64,000 nt of DNA from Leptospira adleri. GTDB lineage: Bacteria > Spirochaetota > Leptospiria > Leptospirales > Leptospiraceae. Numbering within the stretch: position 1 is the first letter of the stretch; each line of letters opens with the position of its first letter. The stretch spans positions 4,530 through 68,529 of the forward strand of contig NZ_NPDU01000022.1 in the NCBI RefSeq assembly GCF_002811985.1, in the 5' to 3' direction. The notes beneath the pieces were generated by a model that had not been told where the DNA came from, made no database searches, and was given only the letters and a program-made list of their open reading frames with translations. Shown here piece by piece: positions 42,300 to 53,663 of this stretch. The translations under genes were made by a program, and so were the position numbers.

Positions 42300-43574
42300 T
42301 TATTTCGTCTCACTTAAGATCGTCGGTAAGTGAAAGATCAAATTTCTTCTTGCTGTATTGGTCAGGTTGTCGATTCCGCTTGTTGCGTTCGGTCTATCCG
42401 CTGCATCCAATTGGGGAGAAAAAACGTTATCCCCCGCTGTGGAATCCCAGAAGAGCGTCTTATCGACGGAGACGTTAAAGACAAGGTTTCCGTTCTTGCC
42501 TTTGGTTGAATCTAAATCCACGACCAGAATATAAGGCTCGTTTGCTCCTAAAGAAGAGGCGGAAGTCGGAATTTTGAACTTTAATTTCTGTGAATTACTC
42601 GTATAAGAAATTCCAGGAGGCAGAGGAGAATTCAGATTGTTTCCGAATACTTGGTCTCCCTGACTTCCCGGTATTCTTAAGAACGATCCGCTGGAAGCAT
42701 CGATGAAAGATTCTGAGAAAGAGAAGCTGTTTCTCCCTTCGCTTCCAGACAACAAATCCGGAAAGATAAAACTCGGGGATGTCAAAAAAGATTGTGGTGA
42801 GTCGGGAGAGAATATGTCAGGTGAAACGTCGCCCCTTTCCGCCATCACAAATCCTTCCATTCCCGGAACATTCGGTGTGATGGGTTTATTTAGAATGAGA
42901 TCCACGTAACGATAAGAATTTTCCGGTACATCACTTGGTTTAAAATAATACGAAAACGCTCTGATAACGAGTCCAATTCGATCATAATCGGATTTCTCAC
43001 CTTCCGGAATTTGTCGAATTGGCAAACTGGCTTTCACTGTCCCGTTTAGGTTTGTGATCCCCATCGTAGAGAAAGCAGCGCAGGGTCCCAAATCCCCAAA
43101 GGGCGATGCAGGGGCTTCGGATTTAAAGGAAAGAAAATTAGCGTTTGCTAATGTTTCGGTCCCTTTTGCCGGCCCACCCTTAGATACGGATTTATAAGCA
43201 ACGATTTGACAAACTTGAATCCCGGCAGCTTCGGGAGTCAAAAACTTGTCATTGAATCCGTCCGCGGCCCCGTCTCCGTAGGCTTGTGGATCTTCGCCGG
43301 CTAAATCCGTTAGAAGTCCGGAAGTTTGTCCGATTGAGTCAGGAAGAAGAGAAAAGTGGGATGAATCCTGAGTCCTTGCCGCGAGCAATCCGTTTGTATT
43401 CGAAAAGTTAAACGTTGCCGTTCCGTTCGGTCCGCTTAATATGGCGGCTGCCAACAGTAAATTCATGTTATCGTTCTTTTCTTTTTTGCAACTTGTTACC
43501 GAGAACAGAACTGCTATTGCGAATGCAGCTACTTGCCACAAGTTCCGTTCCGTTTTATTTCTATTCTGTTTCAT
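42300..43574 (-). CDS. Putative lipoprotein of unknown function
   Basis: 424 residues. The signal peptide ends in a good lipobox (AVLFSVTSC, Cys at 29), followed by KKEKND as a charged tether. The rest is a Gly/Ser/Pro-rich beta-type sequence with no repeats or catalytic motifs that I recognise. It contains two further cysteines (QVCQIV and GPCAAF). It is likely on the outer membrane. The gene stands alone; recQ starts beyond a 245-base gap that shows nothing notable. Confidence 0.82.
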   Translation of the reverse strand: MKQNRNKTERNLWQVAAFAIAVLFSVTSCKKEKNDNMNLLLAAAILSGPNGTATFNFSNTNGLLAARTQDSSHFSLLPDSIGQTSGLLTDLAGEDPQAYGDGAADGFNDKFLTPEAAGIQVCQIVAYKSVSKGGPAKGTETLANANFLSFKSEAPASPFGDLGPCAAFSTMGITNLNGTVKASLPIRQIPEGEKSDYDRIGLVIRAFSYYFKPSDVPENSYRYVDLILNKPITPNVPGMEGFVMAERGDVSPDIFSPDSPQSFLTSPSFIFPDLLSGSEGRNSFSFSESFIDASSGSFLRIPGSQGDQVFGNNLNSPLPPGISYTSNSQKLKFKIPTSASSLGANEPYILVVDLDSTKGKNGNLVFNVSVDKTLFWDSTAGDNVFSPQLDAADRPNATSGIDNLTNTARRNLIFHLPTILSETK

Positions 43575-43819
43575 CGCGTAAAACCTCCAATGAAATCACG
43601 AATGAAATATAGAGAAAGTCGGAGCGGACCGAGACAGTTTTTGCTAAAAATAAGAAAGAAATTGCGGATCGATTTTATTCGAAAATCGAATCAAATTATA
43701 ACTCTGCAATGTATAGCGATGATTGAAGTTGAAGGAACGCGGCTTACCAAAAACAAGGCAATTTATCTTTAGCGGAGGGTTATGCTCATACGAGCTTTAT
43801 TGAGGAGGGGCGAAGTCGG

Positions 43820-45694
43820 TCATTTCCATTTTTCTAATATTCTTAAAATGTCGTTTCCGAATTTTTCGACTTTGGCGGAACCCATTCCTTTGATGAGGGA
43901 CAGGTCTTCCGGAGTTTCGGGCATGGCCTTTGCGATTTCCGCGATCACCGGATTTTGAAGAACCATAAACTTTTTCCACTTCCTTCTTCGCGCTTCTCTG
44001 TCTCGAAAATTCTTGAGTTCTTGGATCACGTTTTTTGCGGGAAGAGTTTTGCGTTCGGTATTCGGGTCTTCCTCTTTTTTCTTACGCGGAGTTCTTACGA
44101 TCACGGTGGATGATAGGATGAGCTTGGGATATTTGTCTCCGACGATTTTGACTTTTTTTTCTGAGATCCATTCGTCTAGGATTCTTAAGACGGCTTCTTC
44201 GGGAACGGAGCGTAACGTTCCGTACATCGGAGTTCGATCCAGTTTTTTTCTAAGAATTTCGTTCGAGCGCGATCCTCTGAGAACTCCGGCGATCATTCTT
44301 TTTCCGAATTTTCCGGGAATGAGTTCGAGCAAGTCTTCGATCGTTTTCAATTCTTCATCGGAGAAATCGTATTTTTCTTTTTGTTCTTTCTTTTGTTTTT
44401 TATCTTCTTCTCTTTTGAGAAATTCTTCTCTTCCCGAGGATGAAAGTTCCGCCTCGGATTCTTTCTCCAAACAGATGTCGCAGGTTTTGCATTCGGAAAT
44501 TTCTTCGCCGAAATAAGAACAAAGCGTCCGTTGTCTGCAAAGATTGGAGATCGCGTATTCTTTTACGTAGGAAAGAAGAGTTTCTCCTCCTTTGCGATTG
44601 GATTCCTTTCCGATGATGAAACTTTGGGTAACCAAATCGGACGGATGATAAAACAGAATACAATCCGAATTCTTTCCGTCCCTTCCGGCTCTTCCCGCCT
44701 CTTGATAATAACTTTCCAGGGACGCCGGGGTTTGATAGTGAATCACCATTCTTACGTCCGGGCTGTCCAAACCCATTCCGAACGCATTAGTCGCAACAAG
44801 GACGTTCGTTTTTCCGGTTGAATAACCGTCCTGTGCTTTTTCTCTGCTTGAATCGGTTCTTCCTGCGTGATACTTTCCGACTTTGAATCCGTTCTTCTTT
44901 AGAAAATCGTAAACCGATTCCACTTTTTGTCTGGTCGCGCAGTAGATGATGGCTCTTCCGGAGGTCGATTTTTGAAAATTGCCTTTGATCAGGATCTTCA
45001 GAAGTTGAGTTTCTCGAAACGTTTCGTTCTGCGGGAAAAGAACCGAAAAGTTTAGGTTTTCCCTGTAAAAACTTCCCTTGATAAGCGAAGGATCTTTGAG
45101 TCCCAGAGAATCCGAAATGTCCTTGATCACTCTTTGCGTCGCAGTGGCGGTTAACGCGATGATCGGAATTTTTTTCGGAAATTTATCCCGGAGTTCGTAG
45201 AGTTTTCTGTATTCCGGTCGAAAGTCGTGACCCCACTGGGAAACACAATGGGCTTCGTCCACGGCGATTCTTTTCAAGGGAAGTTTGGGAAGAATTTCGA
45301 GCACCTGACGACTCAGCGCTTTTTCGGGAGACAGATAAAGAATTTGGATTTTACCGGTTGCGGCGCGGCTTAGAATTCTCAACTGCTCGAGATCGTCCTG
45401 AGTGGAATTGCAGTATTCCGCCGTGATTCCCTTCGCTTTGAGAGAGTCCACTTGGTCTTTCATAAGAGCGATCAGAGGCGAGATGACGAGAGTAAGGGAG
45501 CTTTCTTCCAAAATGGACGGAAGCTGATAGATGAGGGATTTTCCTCCGCCGGTGGGAAGGATGACTAACGTATCGTTTCCGTCTAAGACGGACTCGATCG
45601 CTTCCTTTTGTCCTTTTCGAAAACGGGGAAGGCCCCAGACTTCGCGGAGGGCTGATTCTAAATCTTTAAACTTCTTGTCTGTTTCTGAGTTCAT
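43820..45694 (-). CDS. recQ: ATP-dependent DNA helicase RecQ
   Basis: 624 residues. Walker A is [15 protein letters not shown] near residue 46. The RecQ-specific DEAH region is [18 protein letters not shown] near 144. Helicase C-terminal motifs ([30 protein letters not shown]) and the four zinc cysteines (LCRQRTLC...CKTCDIC) follow, then winged helix and a C-terminal HRDC domain ([14 protein letters not shown]...[16 protein letters not shown]). RecQ unwinds DNA 3' to 5' in recombination and fork repair. The length is normal for the family. Confidence 0.95.
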   Translation of the reverse strand: MNSETDKKFKDLESALREVWGLPRFRKGQKEAIESVLDGNDTLVILPTGGGKSLIYQLPSILEESSLTLVISPLIALMKDQVDSLKAKGITAEYCNSTQDDLEQLRILSRAATGKIQILYLSPEKALSRQVLEILPKLPLKRIAVDEAHCVSQWGHDFRPEYRKLYELRDKFPKKIPIIALTATATQRVIKDISDSLGLKDPSLIKGSFYRENLNFSVLFPQNETFRETQLLKILIKGNFQKSTSGRAIIYCATRQKVESVYDFLKKNGFKVGKYHAGRTDSSREKAQDGYSTGKTNVLVATNAFGMGLDSPDVRMVIHYQTPASLESYYQEAGRAGRDGKNSDCILFYHPSDLVTQSFIIGKESNRKGGETLLSYVKEYAISNLCRQRTLCSYFGEEISECKTCDICLEKESEAELSSSGREEFLKREEDKKQKKEQKEKYDFSDEELKTIEDLLELIPGKFGKRMIAGVLRGSRSNEILRKKLDRTPMYGTLRSVPEEAVLRILDEWISEKKVKIVGDKYPKLILSSTVIVRTPRKKKEEDPNTERKTLPAKNVIQELKNFRDREARRRKWKKFMVLQNPVIAEIAKAMPETPEDLSLIKGMGSAKVEKFGNDILRILEKWK

Positions 45695-45783
45695 GGAATC
45701 CGTTTTTTGTAAATTTCTTTCTATGGATTTGGAACCGTGTCTATCGATTTACTTACAGCCTGTCCTAAAACCTTATTTTACTC

Positions 45784-45816
<33 letters not shown>

Positions 45817-45940
45817 CATTTTTGGGGCAGGTTCTTATCTATTCTGATCCGCGAGGAATCGAATCGGAGATCCGATTTTCCGGCTTACTTTTTCGCCTTC
45901 GAGATAAGCCAGTTCTTTGTCGAAACAAAGAACAAAGGAA

Positions 45941-47902
45941 TCAATCCAGACTTCGAATCTTACGATATAAGAATCGAACGGGATGTAAGGATTCCATTAG
46001 TGAAGATTCGACGGGTGCGGGTTCATCCAGTATCAAAGACGCTAAAATCTCTGCACCCAAAAAAGAACTTATAATTCCACGGGAACCTAACGCCCCGAAA
46101 ACAAAAAGTCCCGGAATCGTTTTTAATGCGGGGTAGGTTTTGTTTCGATTCCGCGGGAGATCGATTCCTTTGTAAATTTTTGTAAACTCTCGCGGAGAAA
46201 CGACCGGGCCGATTACGGGAAAACGATCCGGAGTCTGCGCGCGGAATCCGACAATTTCGGAAAGAACCGATTCTTCGTTCCATTTTATACTCGGGTATTT
46301 GTTTTGAACGTATTCTAAAAGTTCCTTCGTATCCTTTTTTCTCGTTTCGGGATCGAGATCGAATTCGTCGAAGGTGGAACCGAGGACATGTTTTCCTTCG
46401 ATGGAAGGAGTGAGATAGTGTTCCGCGCAGAGGATGCTCGAGAATCGGGAAGAATTTTCGTTCTCTCCTAGGACGAGCAATTGTCCTCTTACTTTTTTGA
46501 CGGGCAGGAATTCCTCGCCCAGATAAGAACGGAGTAAGTCCTCGATTCTATGAGAATTACAGAATATAATAGAATCGGAATGTATTTCTTCGTTCGAATC
46601 GGAAAGAACCGTTTTCCAGCGCGATCCGTCCGGTTGGACCGAAACGGCTTTTCGGCGAACGAATTCGATCGAAGAAGAATCGACCATTCTTTTCGAAATG
46701 GAATTCGGATGGGTCCAAAATCCTTTCGGGAAAAAAATTCCGTCGCCCGTTTCTTTTTCCAGTTCGGTTTTGTTTTCGGAATTTGGAGCGGATTCTTTCC
46801 AAGTTGCGATCATTTCGGAAAGTCCGTGATTCTCCAGACCTTTTCTGAATCTTTCGGAACTCATCTCTGCGGTGATTCCGTGAAAAAGACCGGACGCTCT
46901 GAATTCTTTTTTGTCAGCAAAGAATGAAAGAAAGTGCAGCGCGTATCGAAAGGCGCGTAACGTGAAGAGGCTTGTCGGAGTCGGATTTTTCGTTATGTGA
47001 GGATGGGAGATCGCTCCCGGAATTCCGGAGGCTTCGTTTGCGATTCCGGAAGGATCGATCAGAACGACTCGGACCCCGCGTTTGGATAAGGAATAAGCCA
47101 AAGAGGAACCGGCGATTCCCGCTCCGATGATCGTCGCGGTTTTTGTTTCCGGTTCTGAATCGGGACGCCTGCACCAGGGTTTTTCCTTCGGGATGAATTC
47201 TTCCGCCTTTTCTTTGTTTTGCGGATATGTTCCCGCGAGCATTTCCCTTTTTCTTCCGAAGCCGGGACGTTTTTCGAGAGAGAATCCGCAGGAAGTCAAT
47301 GAATCTCTTACCATTCTCGCGACCGTGAACGTGGCAAACGTGGTTCCAGGTTTGCAAACGCGTTTTAGGCGGATGAGAATCGATTGTTCCCACATGTCCG
47401 GATTTTTGGACGGAGCGAATCCGTCCAAAAAGATCGCGTCCATTTTCCCCGAGATTTCGGATAACGCGTCCGCCGCGTCTCCTATAAAAAGCGTAAGATG
47501 AATCTTTCCGTTTAGAAATTTGAAATAGTTCATTCCCGGAATCAGGTCTTGATAAGAATTCAGAAATTCTTCTCGGATCGAATTCAATTCCGGAAATACC
47601 GAAAGCGCTTTTGAGATTTCCTCTTTGTTCAACGGAAACTTTTCAATGGAAACGTAATGAAGTCGAAAACGATCCGCGTGTTTGGAATATTCTTTCCAAG
47701 TCGTTAAAAAGTTGAGTCCGGTGCCGAATCCCAATTCTAAGATAGAGAAAGATTTTTGAAGATTCGGGTCCTCCCATCTTCGTATGAGATCGTTTCCTTC
47801 GATAAAAACGTGTTTTGTTTCTTCCAATCCGTTTTCCGGTGAAAAATAGATGTCTCCGAATTGTTCCGAGACCGGCGTTAGATTTTCTTTCCAAGACAAC
47901 AT
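45941..47902 (-). CDS. mnmC: Bifunctional tRNA 5-methylaminomethyl-2-thiouridine biosynthesis protein MnmC
   Basis: 653 residues. The N-terminal methyltransferase domain has [11 protein letters not shown] at about 55-64 and [15 protein letters not shown]. The C-terminal FAD oxidoreductase starts with [19 protein letters not shown] near 253 and includes [13 protein letters not shown] and [14 protein letters not shown]. Together these convert the cmnm5 group at U34 of certain tRNAs to mnm5. The ATG overlaps the TGA of the upstream lipoprotein gene by one base (TGATG). I use this ATG rather than the TTG one codon before it. Confidence 0.93.
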   Translation of the reverse strand: MLSWKENLTPVSEQFGDIYFSPENGLEETKHVFIEGNDLIRRWEDPNLQKSFSILELGFGTGLNFLTTWKEYSKHADRFRLHYVSIEKFPLNKEEISKALSVFPELNSIREEFLNSYQDLIPGMNYFKFLNGKIHLTLFIGDAADALSEISGKMDAIFLDGFAPSKNPDMWEQSILIRLKRVCKPGTTFATFTVARMVRDSLTSCGFSLEKRPGFGRKREMLAGTYPQNKEKAEEFIPKEKPWCRRPDSEPETKTATIIGAGIAGSSLAYSLSKRGVRVVLIDPSGIANEASGIPGAISHPHITKNPTPTSLFTLRAFRYALHFLSFFADKKEFRASGLFHGITAEMSSERFRKGLENHGLSEMIATWKESAPNSENKTELEKETGDGIFFPKGFWTHPNSISKRMVDSSSIEFVRRKAVSVQPDGSRWKTVLSDSNEEIHSDSIIFCNSHRIEDLLRSYLGEEFLPVKKVRGQLLVLGENENSSRFSSILCAEHYLTPSIEGKHVLGSTFDEFDLDPETRKKDTKELLEYVQNKYPSIKWNEESVLSEIVGFRAQTPDRFPVIGPVVSPREFTKIYKGIDLPRNRNKTYPALKTIPGLFVFGALGSRGIISSFLGAEILASLILDEPAPVESSLMESLHPVRFLYRKIRSLD

Positions 47903-48891
47903 CAAATTCTAGGTGGAAGCGGCTCGGTTTGTTTCGGCGGAGTGGATTCTCTCGTCGGGCCGCTGTCTCTTCTCAAGGATTCCTCCTGCAATGGACGAGA
48001 CAACTGAATTTCTTTTCTGACTCCGATTCGATATGTGTCCATCGTAAGATAAAGATCGGGTACGGTTCCTCCCATCGAAGTCGGGATCGTCTGCTTGATC
48101 GGATCGTGCGCGGAGGAAAGCGTGGAGACTTCGAAGTAAAGATAAGTGTTGTAGAAGATGGAATCCTCCAAAAATCTTCCGATATTGTATTCGTATAACA
48201 ATTTGATTCCGGTCACCATCCTCACTCGATTTCTCGTCGATGAGACTCTCACGTTTCTTTCCAATACGTCGAAGTCGTATACGCTGAAACCCACGTTGAA
48301 CCCGGCTCCGAAATTCCAATTTTGAAATTCTAAAAAGGCGAGATAGATCGTCGCGTAAGCCTGATAATCCGAATAGAGATATTCGGACTTTCTTCCGAAA
48401 GGATCGGGGAGAGGAAAGAGTCCGTAAGCCGCGAGTTCGTATCCGTTTGTCGCCGCTCTTCCGTCGTCGGGAAAATTGAGAAGATTTCCTCGAAAGGTTC
48501 TCGGCGCGGTAAGGGTCAATCCGTAAGCCATGTAGTTTAGATATTTCAAATATCCTTCAAAGGGCGTTCCCGGAATTCTTCTTGGTATCGATCCGATCGT
48601 ATAAAAAGGAACCGATTTGAACGGATCCTGGTTTACGGTTCTATCGGACGTCGCGGGTTCTTTGCTTCCGGCGTTCGAACGAACCACGTTTTCCAAAGGA
48701 CTATAGTGCGTGGAAAACGAGAGTTTTGTAGAATCCACGCCGCCGGTTAATACGATCGTTTCAAAAAAAGATTCCAAGGTTCTGCAGGAAGAATGGAAAG
48801 AGAGAAAGACACAAACAAATAAGAATGGATTTTTCTTTGAAAAAAATCCGAGCACGGCGCGAAGTCCGAAATTCTCATCCGAAAGTTTCAT
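47902..48891 (-). CDS. Putative lipoprotein / outer-membrane protein
   Basis: 329 residues. The signal is unusually long (about 20 residues precede [14 protein letters not shown]), with a lipobox-like SFHSSC at residues 31-36. The remaining sequence is beta-rich with many aromatic residues ([29 protein letters not shown]) and a proline-rich C-terminal tail, so an outer-membrane barrel or surface lipoprotein is plausible. It overlaps mnmC by one base, with no obvious functional link. It is divergent from dusA, 92 bases away. Confidence 0.75.
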   Translation of the reverse strand: MKLSDENFGLRAVLGFFSKKNPFLFVCVFLSFHSSCRTLESFFETIVLTGGVDSTKLSFSTHYSPLENVVRSNAGSKEPATSDRTVNQDPFKSVPFYTIGSIPRRIPGTPFEGYLKYLNYMAYGLTLTAPRTFRGNLLNFPDDGRAATNGYELAAYGLFPLPDPFGRKSEYLYSDYQAYATIYLAFLEFQNWNFGAGFNVGFSVYDFDVLERNVRVSSTRNRVRMVTGIKLLYEYNIGRFLEDSIFYNTYLYFEVSTLSSAHDPIKQTIPTSMGGTVPDLYLTMDTYRIGVRKEIQLSRPLQEESLRRDSGPTRESTPPKQTEPLPPRI

Positions 48892-48983
48892 CCTTTTTTC
48901 GTTCCCGAACGATTCCTCGCCGAGTCGGCGATAGAGGATCCTTGACCGAAGACCTTAGAAAAAAAATTCTGGTAAGAAGTTGT

Positions 48984-50042
48984 ATGATCGAGATCGGCTC
49001 TAAAATTCCAAAAAGATATCCCGTTTCTCTGGCTCCTATGATGGACTGGACCGATCGTCATTTTCGTTATCTTCTCAGATTGATTTCCAAACATACGTTT
49101 CTTTATACGGAGATGATTCATACGGGTGCGATTCTTCACGGAGATCGGAAACGATTCTTATCATACAATCCGGAAGAATTGCCTCTTGCGATTCAATTGG
49201 GCGGAGATCAACCGAAGGCTCTTGCGGAATGTTCCAAGATCAGTGAAGACTACGGATATTCTGAGGTCAATCTGAATGTAGGTTGTCCGAGCGATCGTGT
49301 GAGAGAAGGAAACTTCGGCGCTTGTCTTATGGAAACACCGGAGAAAGTCGCGGAACTCGTCGCTGCGATGGACTCGTCCGTATCGATTCCGATAACCGTT
49401 AAGTGTAGAATCGGAATCCCGGGAAAAGAAAGTTTCGAGGATCTTTGTCGATTTATCGAAGTCGTAAAGGACGCGGGCGTAAGACGTTTTATCATCCATG
49501 CAAGAATCGCAATCTTAGGCGGTCTTTCACCCGCGCAGAATCGGCAGATTCCTCCCTTGCGTTATGCGGACGTGGAGAGGATCAAACAAACGTTTCCGGA
49601 TCTCGTCGTCGAAATCAACGGAGGGATTCGGACCTACGACGAGATCGAAGAACGATTGAAGAAGAACGACGGAGTGATGATCGGAAGAGCCGCGTATGAA
49701 ACTCCGTATTTTTTTTCGGAGATCGATTCCCGTTTTTTCGGGGAGAATTCTTTGCCGCCGAGCAGAAGGGAAATCCTGATTCGGATGCAGGATTACCTCG
49801 ACCGTTATGTGTTAGGCGAACCAAACTCAAAACCTCATTTCGTTCTAAGACATCTTCTCGGTTTGTTTCACGCCGAAAAAGGAGCTCGGAGTTATCGAAG
49901 AATTCTTACCGAACAAATGTTTTCGCATTATACGCGCGATCTTTTGTTCCAAGCCGCCGGCGAGATTCCCGATTCCGCGTTAGATTTCATTCCTTCGCAA
50001 AATAAAAAACGAAACTTCGAATCCACGATCGCTTCCGCGTAG
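48984..50042 (+). CDS. dusA: tRNA-dihydrouridine synthase (DusA type)
   Basis: 352 residues from the ATG at 48984. The frame continues upstream to 48825, but this overlaps the divergent gene and shows no family sequence. The DusA signature [20 protein letters not shown] is at residues 16-35, followed by YTEMIHTGA. The catalytic-loop cysteine lies in [20 protein letters not shown] (Cys94 region), and the FMN-binding block is [11 protein letters not shown]. The enzyme reduces uridines in the tRNA D-loop (positions 20/20a in E. coli) using FMN. Confidence 0.93.
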   Translation: MIEIGSKIPKRYPVSLAPMMDWTDRHFRYLLRLISKHTFLYTEMIHTGAILHGDRKRFLSYNPEELPLAIQLGGDQPKALAECSKISEDYGYSEVNLNVGCPSDRVREGNFGACLMETPEKVAELVAAMDSSVSIPITVKCRIGIPGKESFEDLCRFIEVVKDAGVRRFIIHARIAILGGLSPAQNRQIPPLRYADVERIKQTFPDLVVEINGGIRTYDEIEERLKKNDGVMIGRAAYETPYFFSEIDSRFFGENSLPPSRREILIRMQDYLDRYVLGEPNSKPHFVLRHLLGLFHAEKGARSYRRILTEQMFSHYTRDLLFQAAGEIPDSALDFIPSQNKKRNFESTIASA

Positions 50043-50123
50043 CCTTTCTTCATTCTTTTATTTCCAATTCAAATTTAACTTTACAGACGCGTACGCAGAG
50101 TTAGTTTGACCCCCTTATTTTGT

Positions 50124-52046
50124 ATGAAACCGATTTCATTCGGATTATTTCTATTATGTCTACTTACCTCCGCCGTTTATTCGGAGCCTATCGATCCCGA
50201 GAAGGTTCAGCTATTGAGCGAAGGATGGGAATACTATAACGCGGACGGAAAAAGTTATCGGATCATTCTTCCCGGAGTCGGGTTGACGAGCCAGGGTTTG
50301 GAGATTCCGATCAAAGGTTATTATACGATCTCGGTCGAGTATCCGCAGACGGCTCCTTCCGGATCTCAAGGAATTTTTTTAGATAGAATTCAGTCCGCGG
50401 ATAAAGTTTATTTCAACGATAAATTGATCGGCAAGACCGGCGAGATGGATCCGTATTCTCCGGCTTGGTTTCGAAGTCGTTTGTATAAGATCCCCCTGGA
50501 ATCGATCGAAAGAGGAAAGAAGAATACGATTCGAATCGAGATAGAATGCCAAGAACTCGGTTTTCACTGCGGAATTTTCAGAAGTATTCCCAAGTTAGGC
50601 GACTTTGACGAACTCAAGGATGCTCTCATACAGGAAGACGCCCTTCAACTCGTGCTGATCGTTTTATTCTTAGGCGTTTTCTTACAACAGTCGATTTCAT
50701 ATTCTCTCAATCGATATTCGAGAGCGAGTATCTTTCTCGCGTTATCCGCCTCTCTTTTCGTATTTTGGAGATTGCCGCTCCTTCATAAGATGCACTACAT
50801 AGACATTCCTTTCGGAGTTTTATCCAGATCCTTCTTTTTGGCTCAGACGGTTTTTCCGACTTGTATATTATATTTTTTGTATGCGTTGTTCCGGAAAAAA
50901 ACGGGCGCTGCGGCGAAACTCGTTATGAAGTCGAGTCTTGTGATCGGAGCGCTTCATCTTTTGGAACTCGACGGGACGCAGAGAGTTTTGCTCGTTTACG
51001 CTTGGGAAGGAATTTTGTTTTCCATGTTCTTACTTCTCGTTCCGATCTTTTATTCCGAACTTCGAAAGAAGGTCATGGAAGCCCTGATTATGGTGGGAGG
51101 AGTGGGACTTCTCGCAATCTTTGCGATCGTGGACGTCGTTTTAGACAACGTTTCGGGTAAGAATATGTTCTTATCCCAGTACGGATTTTTCGCACTTCTC
51201 ATTTCGGGCGCAGTGAGCATTTCGTATCAAAACGCGAGAGCTCACTCGGAACTCAAAAAATTGAATACCACTCTGGAGGCTAAGGTCGATCAGAGGACGG
51301 AGGAATTAAAAAAGCAGAACCGAATTCTTCACGAAGAATTGGGAATGGCGGCCAATCTTCAGACAAGGTTGATCCCTCAGCTCGACGGGAGAATCCATCG
51401 TTTGTCCGTGAACTCGGTTTATATTCCCGTGGATCAGGTAGGAGGAGATTTTCTAGATTATCATATTCTAAATGAGAAAAAGATAATGTTTATTCTCTGC
51501 GACGTTTTGGGACACGGGGTTGCGTCCGCTTTGGTTTCTTCCATGCTCAAGGTTTCCTTTTTGGAGCTGAGCCGAAAGATGGAGGAGCCTTCCCGAATTC
51601 TTTCCGAATTGAACAACAGGATGTTTCAGGTTTTGGAGAAGAATTTTATTTCCGCCTTCGTATGTTTGTATGATCTTGAAAAAGAAGAATTTAGATATTC
51701 GGTCGCGGGACATCCTCCGCCCGTTTTGATCCGGGAAGATCCCGTCGAGCCGGAGTTTCTAAAAGGAAGGGGAATGATTCTCGGGATGCTAAAGACGATC
51801 GAACCGGAAACTTATACGGTCGCTCTCAAAACCGGAGATCGATTTTTCTTTTATACGGACGGCGTGACGGAAGCGCTCAGTCCGCAGAGGGAAATTTTCG
51901 GAGAAAGACGACTTCTGGAAGTTCTGAAGAATAATTTTTTTAGAAATCCTAGAAATCTAAACGAAGAAATTTTGGCGACAGTGAGATCTTTTTCCTCCTC
52001 TAAAATTCCTGACGATCTAACCTACTTGACCGTGGATATATTGTAG
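50124..52046 (+). CDS. 7TM-DISM membrane protein with SpoIIE-type PP2C phosphatase domain
   Basis: 640 residues from the ATG at 50124, giving a clean signal peptide (PISFGLFLLCLLTSAVYS). The in-frame TTG at 50106 would spoil it. An extracytoplasmic jelly-roll-like sensor domain (about 25-165) is followed by seven membrane helices (about 178-380), a coiled coil (ELKKLNTTLEAKVDQRTEEL), then the phosphatase domain. Its metal-binding motifs are VGGDFLDY, CDVLGHGVASAL and FYTDGVTEA. Such proteins usually dephosphorylate anti-anti-sigma factors after sensing an outside signal. Confidence 0.92.
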   Translation: MKPISFGLFLLCLLTSAVYSEPIDPEKVQLLSEGWEYYNADGKSYRIILPGVGLTSQGLEIPIKGYYTISVEYPQTAPSGSQGIFLDRIQSADKVYFNDKLIGKTGEMDPYSPAWFRSRLYKIPLESIERGKKNTIRIEIECQELGFHCGIFRSIPKLGDFDELKDALIQEDALQLVLIVLFLGVFLQQSISYSLNRYSRASIFLALSASLFVFWRLPLLHKMHYIDIPFGVLSRSFFLAQTVFPTCILYFLYALFRKKTGAAAKLVMKSSLVIGALHLLELDGTQRVLLVYAWEGILFSMFLLLVPIFYSELRKKVMEALIMVGGVGLLAIFAIVDVVLDNVSGKNMFLSQYGFFALLISGAVSISYQNARAHSELKKLNTTLEAKVDQRTEELKKQNRILHEELGMAANLQTRLIPQLDGRIHRLSVNSVYIPVDQVGGDFLDYHILNEKKIMFILCDVLGHGVASALVSSMLKVSFLELSRKMEEPSRILSELNNRMFQVLEKNFISAFVCLYDLEKEEFRYSVAGHPPPVLIREDPVEPEFLKGRGMILGMLKTIEPETYTVALKTGDRFFFYTDGVTEALSPQREIFGERRLLEVLKNNFFRNPRNLNEEILATVRSFSSSKIPDDLTYLTVDIL

Positions 52047-52602
52047 TTATTCCTTTCTTACATTTCGCACAACGCCCAATTGTGATAGTGTCCTTAAAGT
52101 TCCGCGCAATTAGAATTTCAGGTAATGCTTGAAAAGCGTCAAGCCGTGAACTTTGAAATTTGTAACTCTTTAAATTCCTCAAAATCAACAGATATTTTAG
52201 TTCTCATCGAATTTATAAAATTCGTCGAAGACTCCGGCGGCAAACATAATCACTGAGTTTCCATTTAGTAACACTGCGACAACCTTCGCACGATTTCACT
52301 TTCGTTTTTGATTCTTATTTTTGAATTTGCCCCTACAAACTCATTCTGAAAGAAGCTCTATTTATCCATTTTAAATCTGGGAAAAATATGGGACACGTTA
52401 GGAAAAACGAGACAGTTTTCGATGTAAGATTTGTTACAACGAGCAAGAGTTGGTGCGAATCATCTTTTAAATTCAGTCGACTTGTTTTGATTTCGTTTTA
52501 GGAAATCGCGCTTTAAAAATTCGTAAAAGGCACTGATAGTATCGACTGAATTTATAAGATAAAAGAATTCATCTTGATTTCAGCCGATATGCAGGAGATT
52601 GC
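52047..52602. other. 556-bp AT-rich gene-free stretch
   Basis: Composition shifts towards A and T here and through the next gene. A minus-strand frame at 52000-52188 contains a CAKC motif and could be the remnant of a gene, but it overlaps the phosphatase gene and lacks a start signal. CGAATTT (52208-52214) and AAATTCG (52218-52224) form a small hairpin. Nothing else stands out. Confidence 0.5.
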
Positions 52603-53511
52603 ATGCAAACAAAAATATTTTGGGAAGAGGCTTTCAAAAACTGTTTCCAGTCGGGAGTTCTCGACAAAGAAAAATTTGGCAAATGTGATAGCTGGTTAAA
52701 TTTAACCAACGATATCGTAGAAGAAGTGGATTTAGAGCCGCTTAAGTTTCTGAAGAATTTAAAAGAACTTCATTTACTTTGTCCAAAACTCGCGAATAAA
52801 AAATACATATCAAAATTAGAATCTCTTAGATCAATATGTCTGAATAGCTCCTCATTGAATCAAGAAGATCTCCGACTACTGGTTGAATGTAAGCAACTAA
52901 AAAGGATTCATATTTGTAACATGCATGTTTCAAAAATCGATCTACTGAATGGATTGCCGAAACTCATCGACCTTGATCTATTCAAGATTAGCGGCCTTTC
53001 TGCTCTCGAGCTATCTTCGCTATCGAACATAAAAAAACTTTCACTCAGTTCTTGCGACCTTGGGGACTTAAGCGATCTTTCCAAAATGAGAAAACTAAAA
53101 GAATTATCATTTTCAAATATGGAACTCGATAATTTAGAATTTTTAAAGGATTTGTCTCTATCGAAATTTGAATCGGAATCTGAAGCTTTGAATGAGGACG
53201 GGTTGCGTCATTTATCGAAAATGTCGGGATTAAAGGAGCTTTTATATCCTCTTTCGGATTTCGAATTCTTGAAAGGCTCTAAAAAACTGGAATCAATTTT
53301 AATAGACGGTAATAAAAAAGTGAACATTAGGGCTCTATCGCATTTTCCGATCAAAATGGTCGATATTCATTTCAAAATGGATGATATTGATTATGCGGAA
53401 TCCGTTGCGGTTGTGCATAAAATTAAAGCTGAAGTCAGAGGAATACATCCTAATTGTCAATTTGAATTAACTCGAAAATACATTAGCAAGGCTGTTGCTC
53501 AACGATTCTAA
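52603..53511 (+). CDS. Leucine-rich-repeat-like protein, cytoplasmic
   Basis: 302 residues with no signal peptide. From about residue 40 to 235 it consists of roughly eight leucine-rich units of 21-24 residues (for example LKNLKELHLLCPKL, LPKLIDLDLFKISGL, LSNIKKLSLSSCDL, MRKLKELSFSNMEL), which should fold as a curved solenoid for protein binding. The N-terminal 35 residues form a different, Trp-containing cap (IFWEEAFKNCFQ). Codon use is visibly AT-rich compared with neighbours, suggesting recent transfer. The ATG follows AGGAGATTGC. Function unknown. Confidence 0.82.
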   Translation: MQTKIFWEEAFKNCFQSGVLDKEKFGKCDSWLNLTNDIVEEVDLEPLKFLKNLKELHLLCPKLANKKYISKLESLRSICLNSSSLNQEDLRLLVECKQLKRIHICNMHVSKIDLLNGLPKLIDLDLFKISGLSALELSSLSNIKKLSLSSCDLGDLSDLSKMRKLKELSFSNMELDNLEFLKDLSLSKFESESEALNEDGLRHLSKMSGLKELLYPLSDFEFLKGSKKLESILIDGNKKVNIRALSHFPIKMVDIHFKMDDIDYAESVAVVHKIKAEVRGIHPNCQFELTRKYISKAVAQRF

Positions 53512-53663
53512 AAATGAATTCCTTCAAACTTTGACTCGTTTAAAATCCTAATTTATGCGAAACCGTAAAAACGTTATTCTTGCTGATTGCTCAATCCAAA
53601 CTTTGAGCGAATGAAACACAGCGGCAAAATCGAAATGAAAATCAAAGTTCTTGAAGAAAAAAC

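Noticed and set aside
42066..42317. Plus-strand frame of 83 codons
   Set aside because: TTG start, no ribosome-binding site, crosses a perfect stem-loop and the end of the lipoprotein gene.
52000..52188. Minus-strand frame with a CAKC motif, possibly a gene remnant
   Set aside because: Overlaps the phosphatase gene and has no start signal; too short to support a call, noted only as a possible relic.
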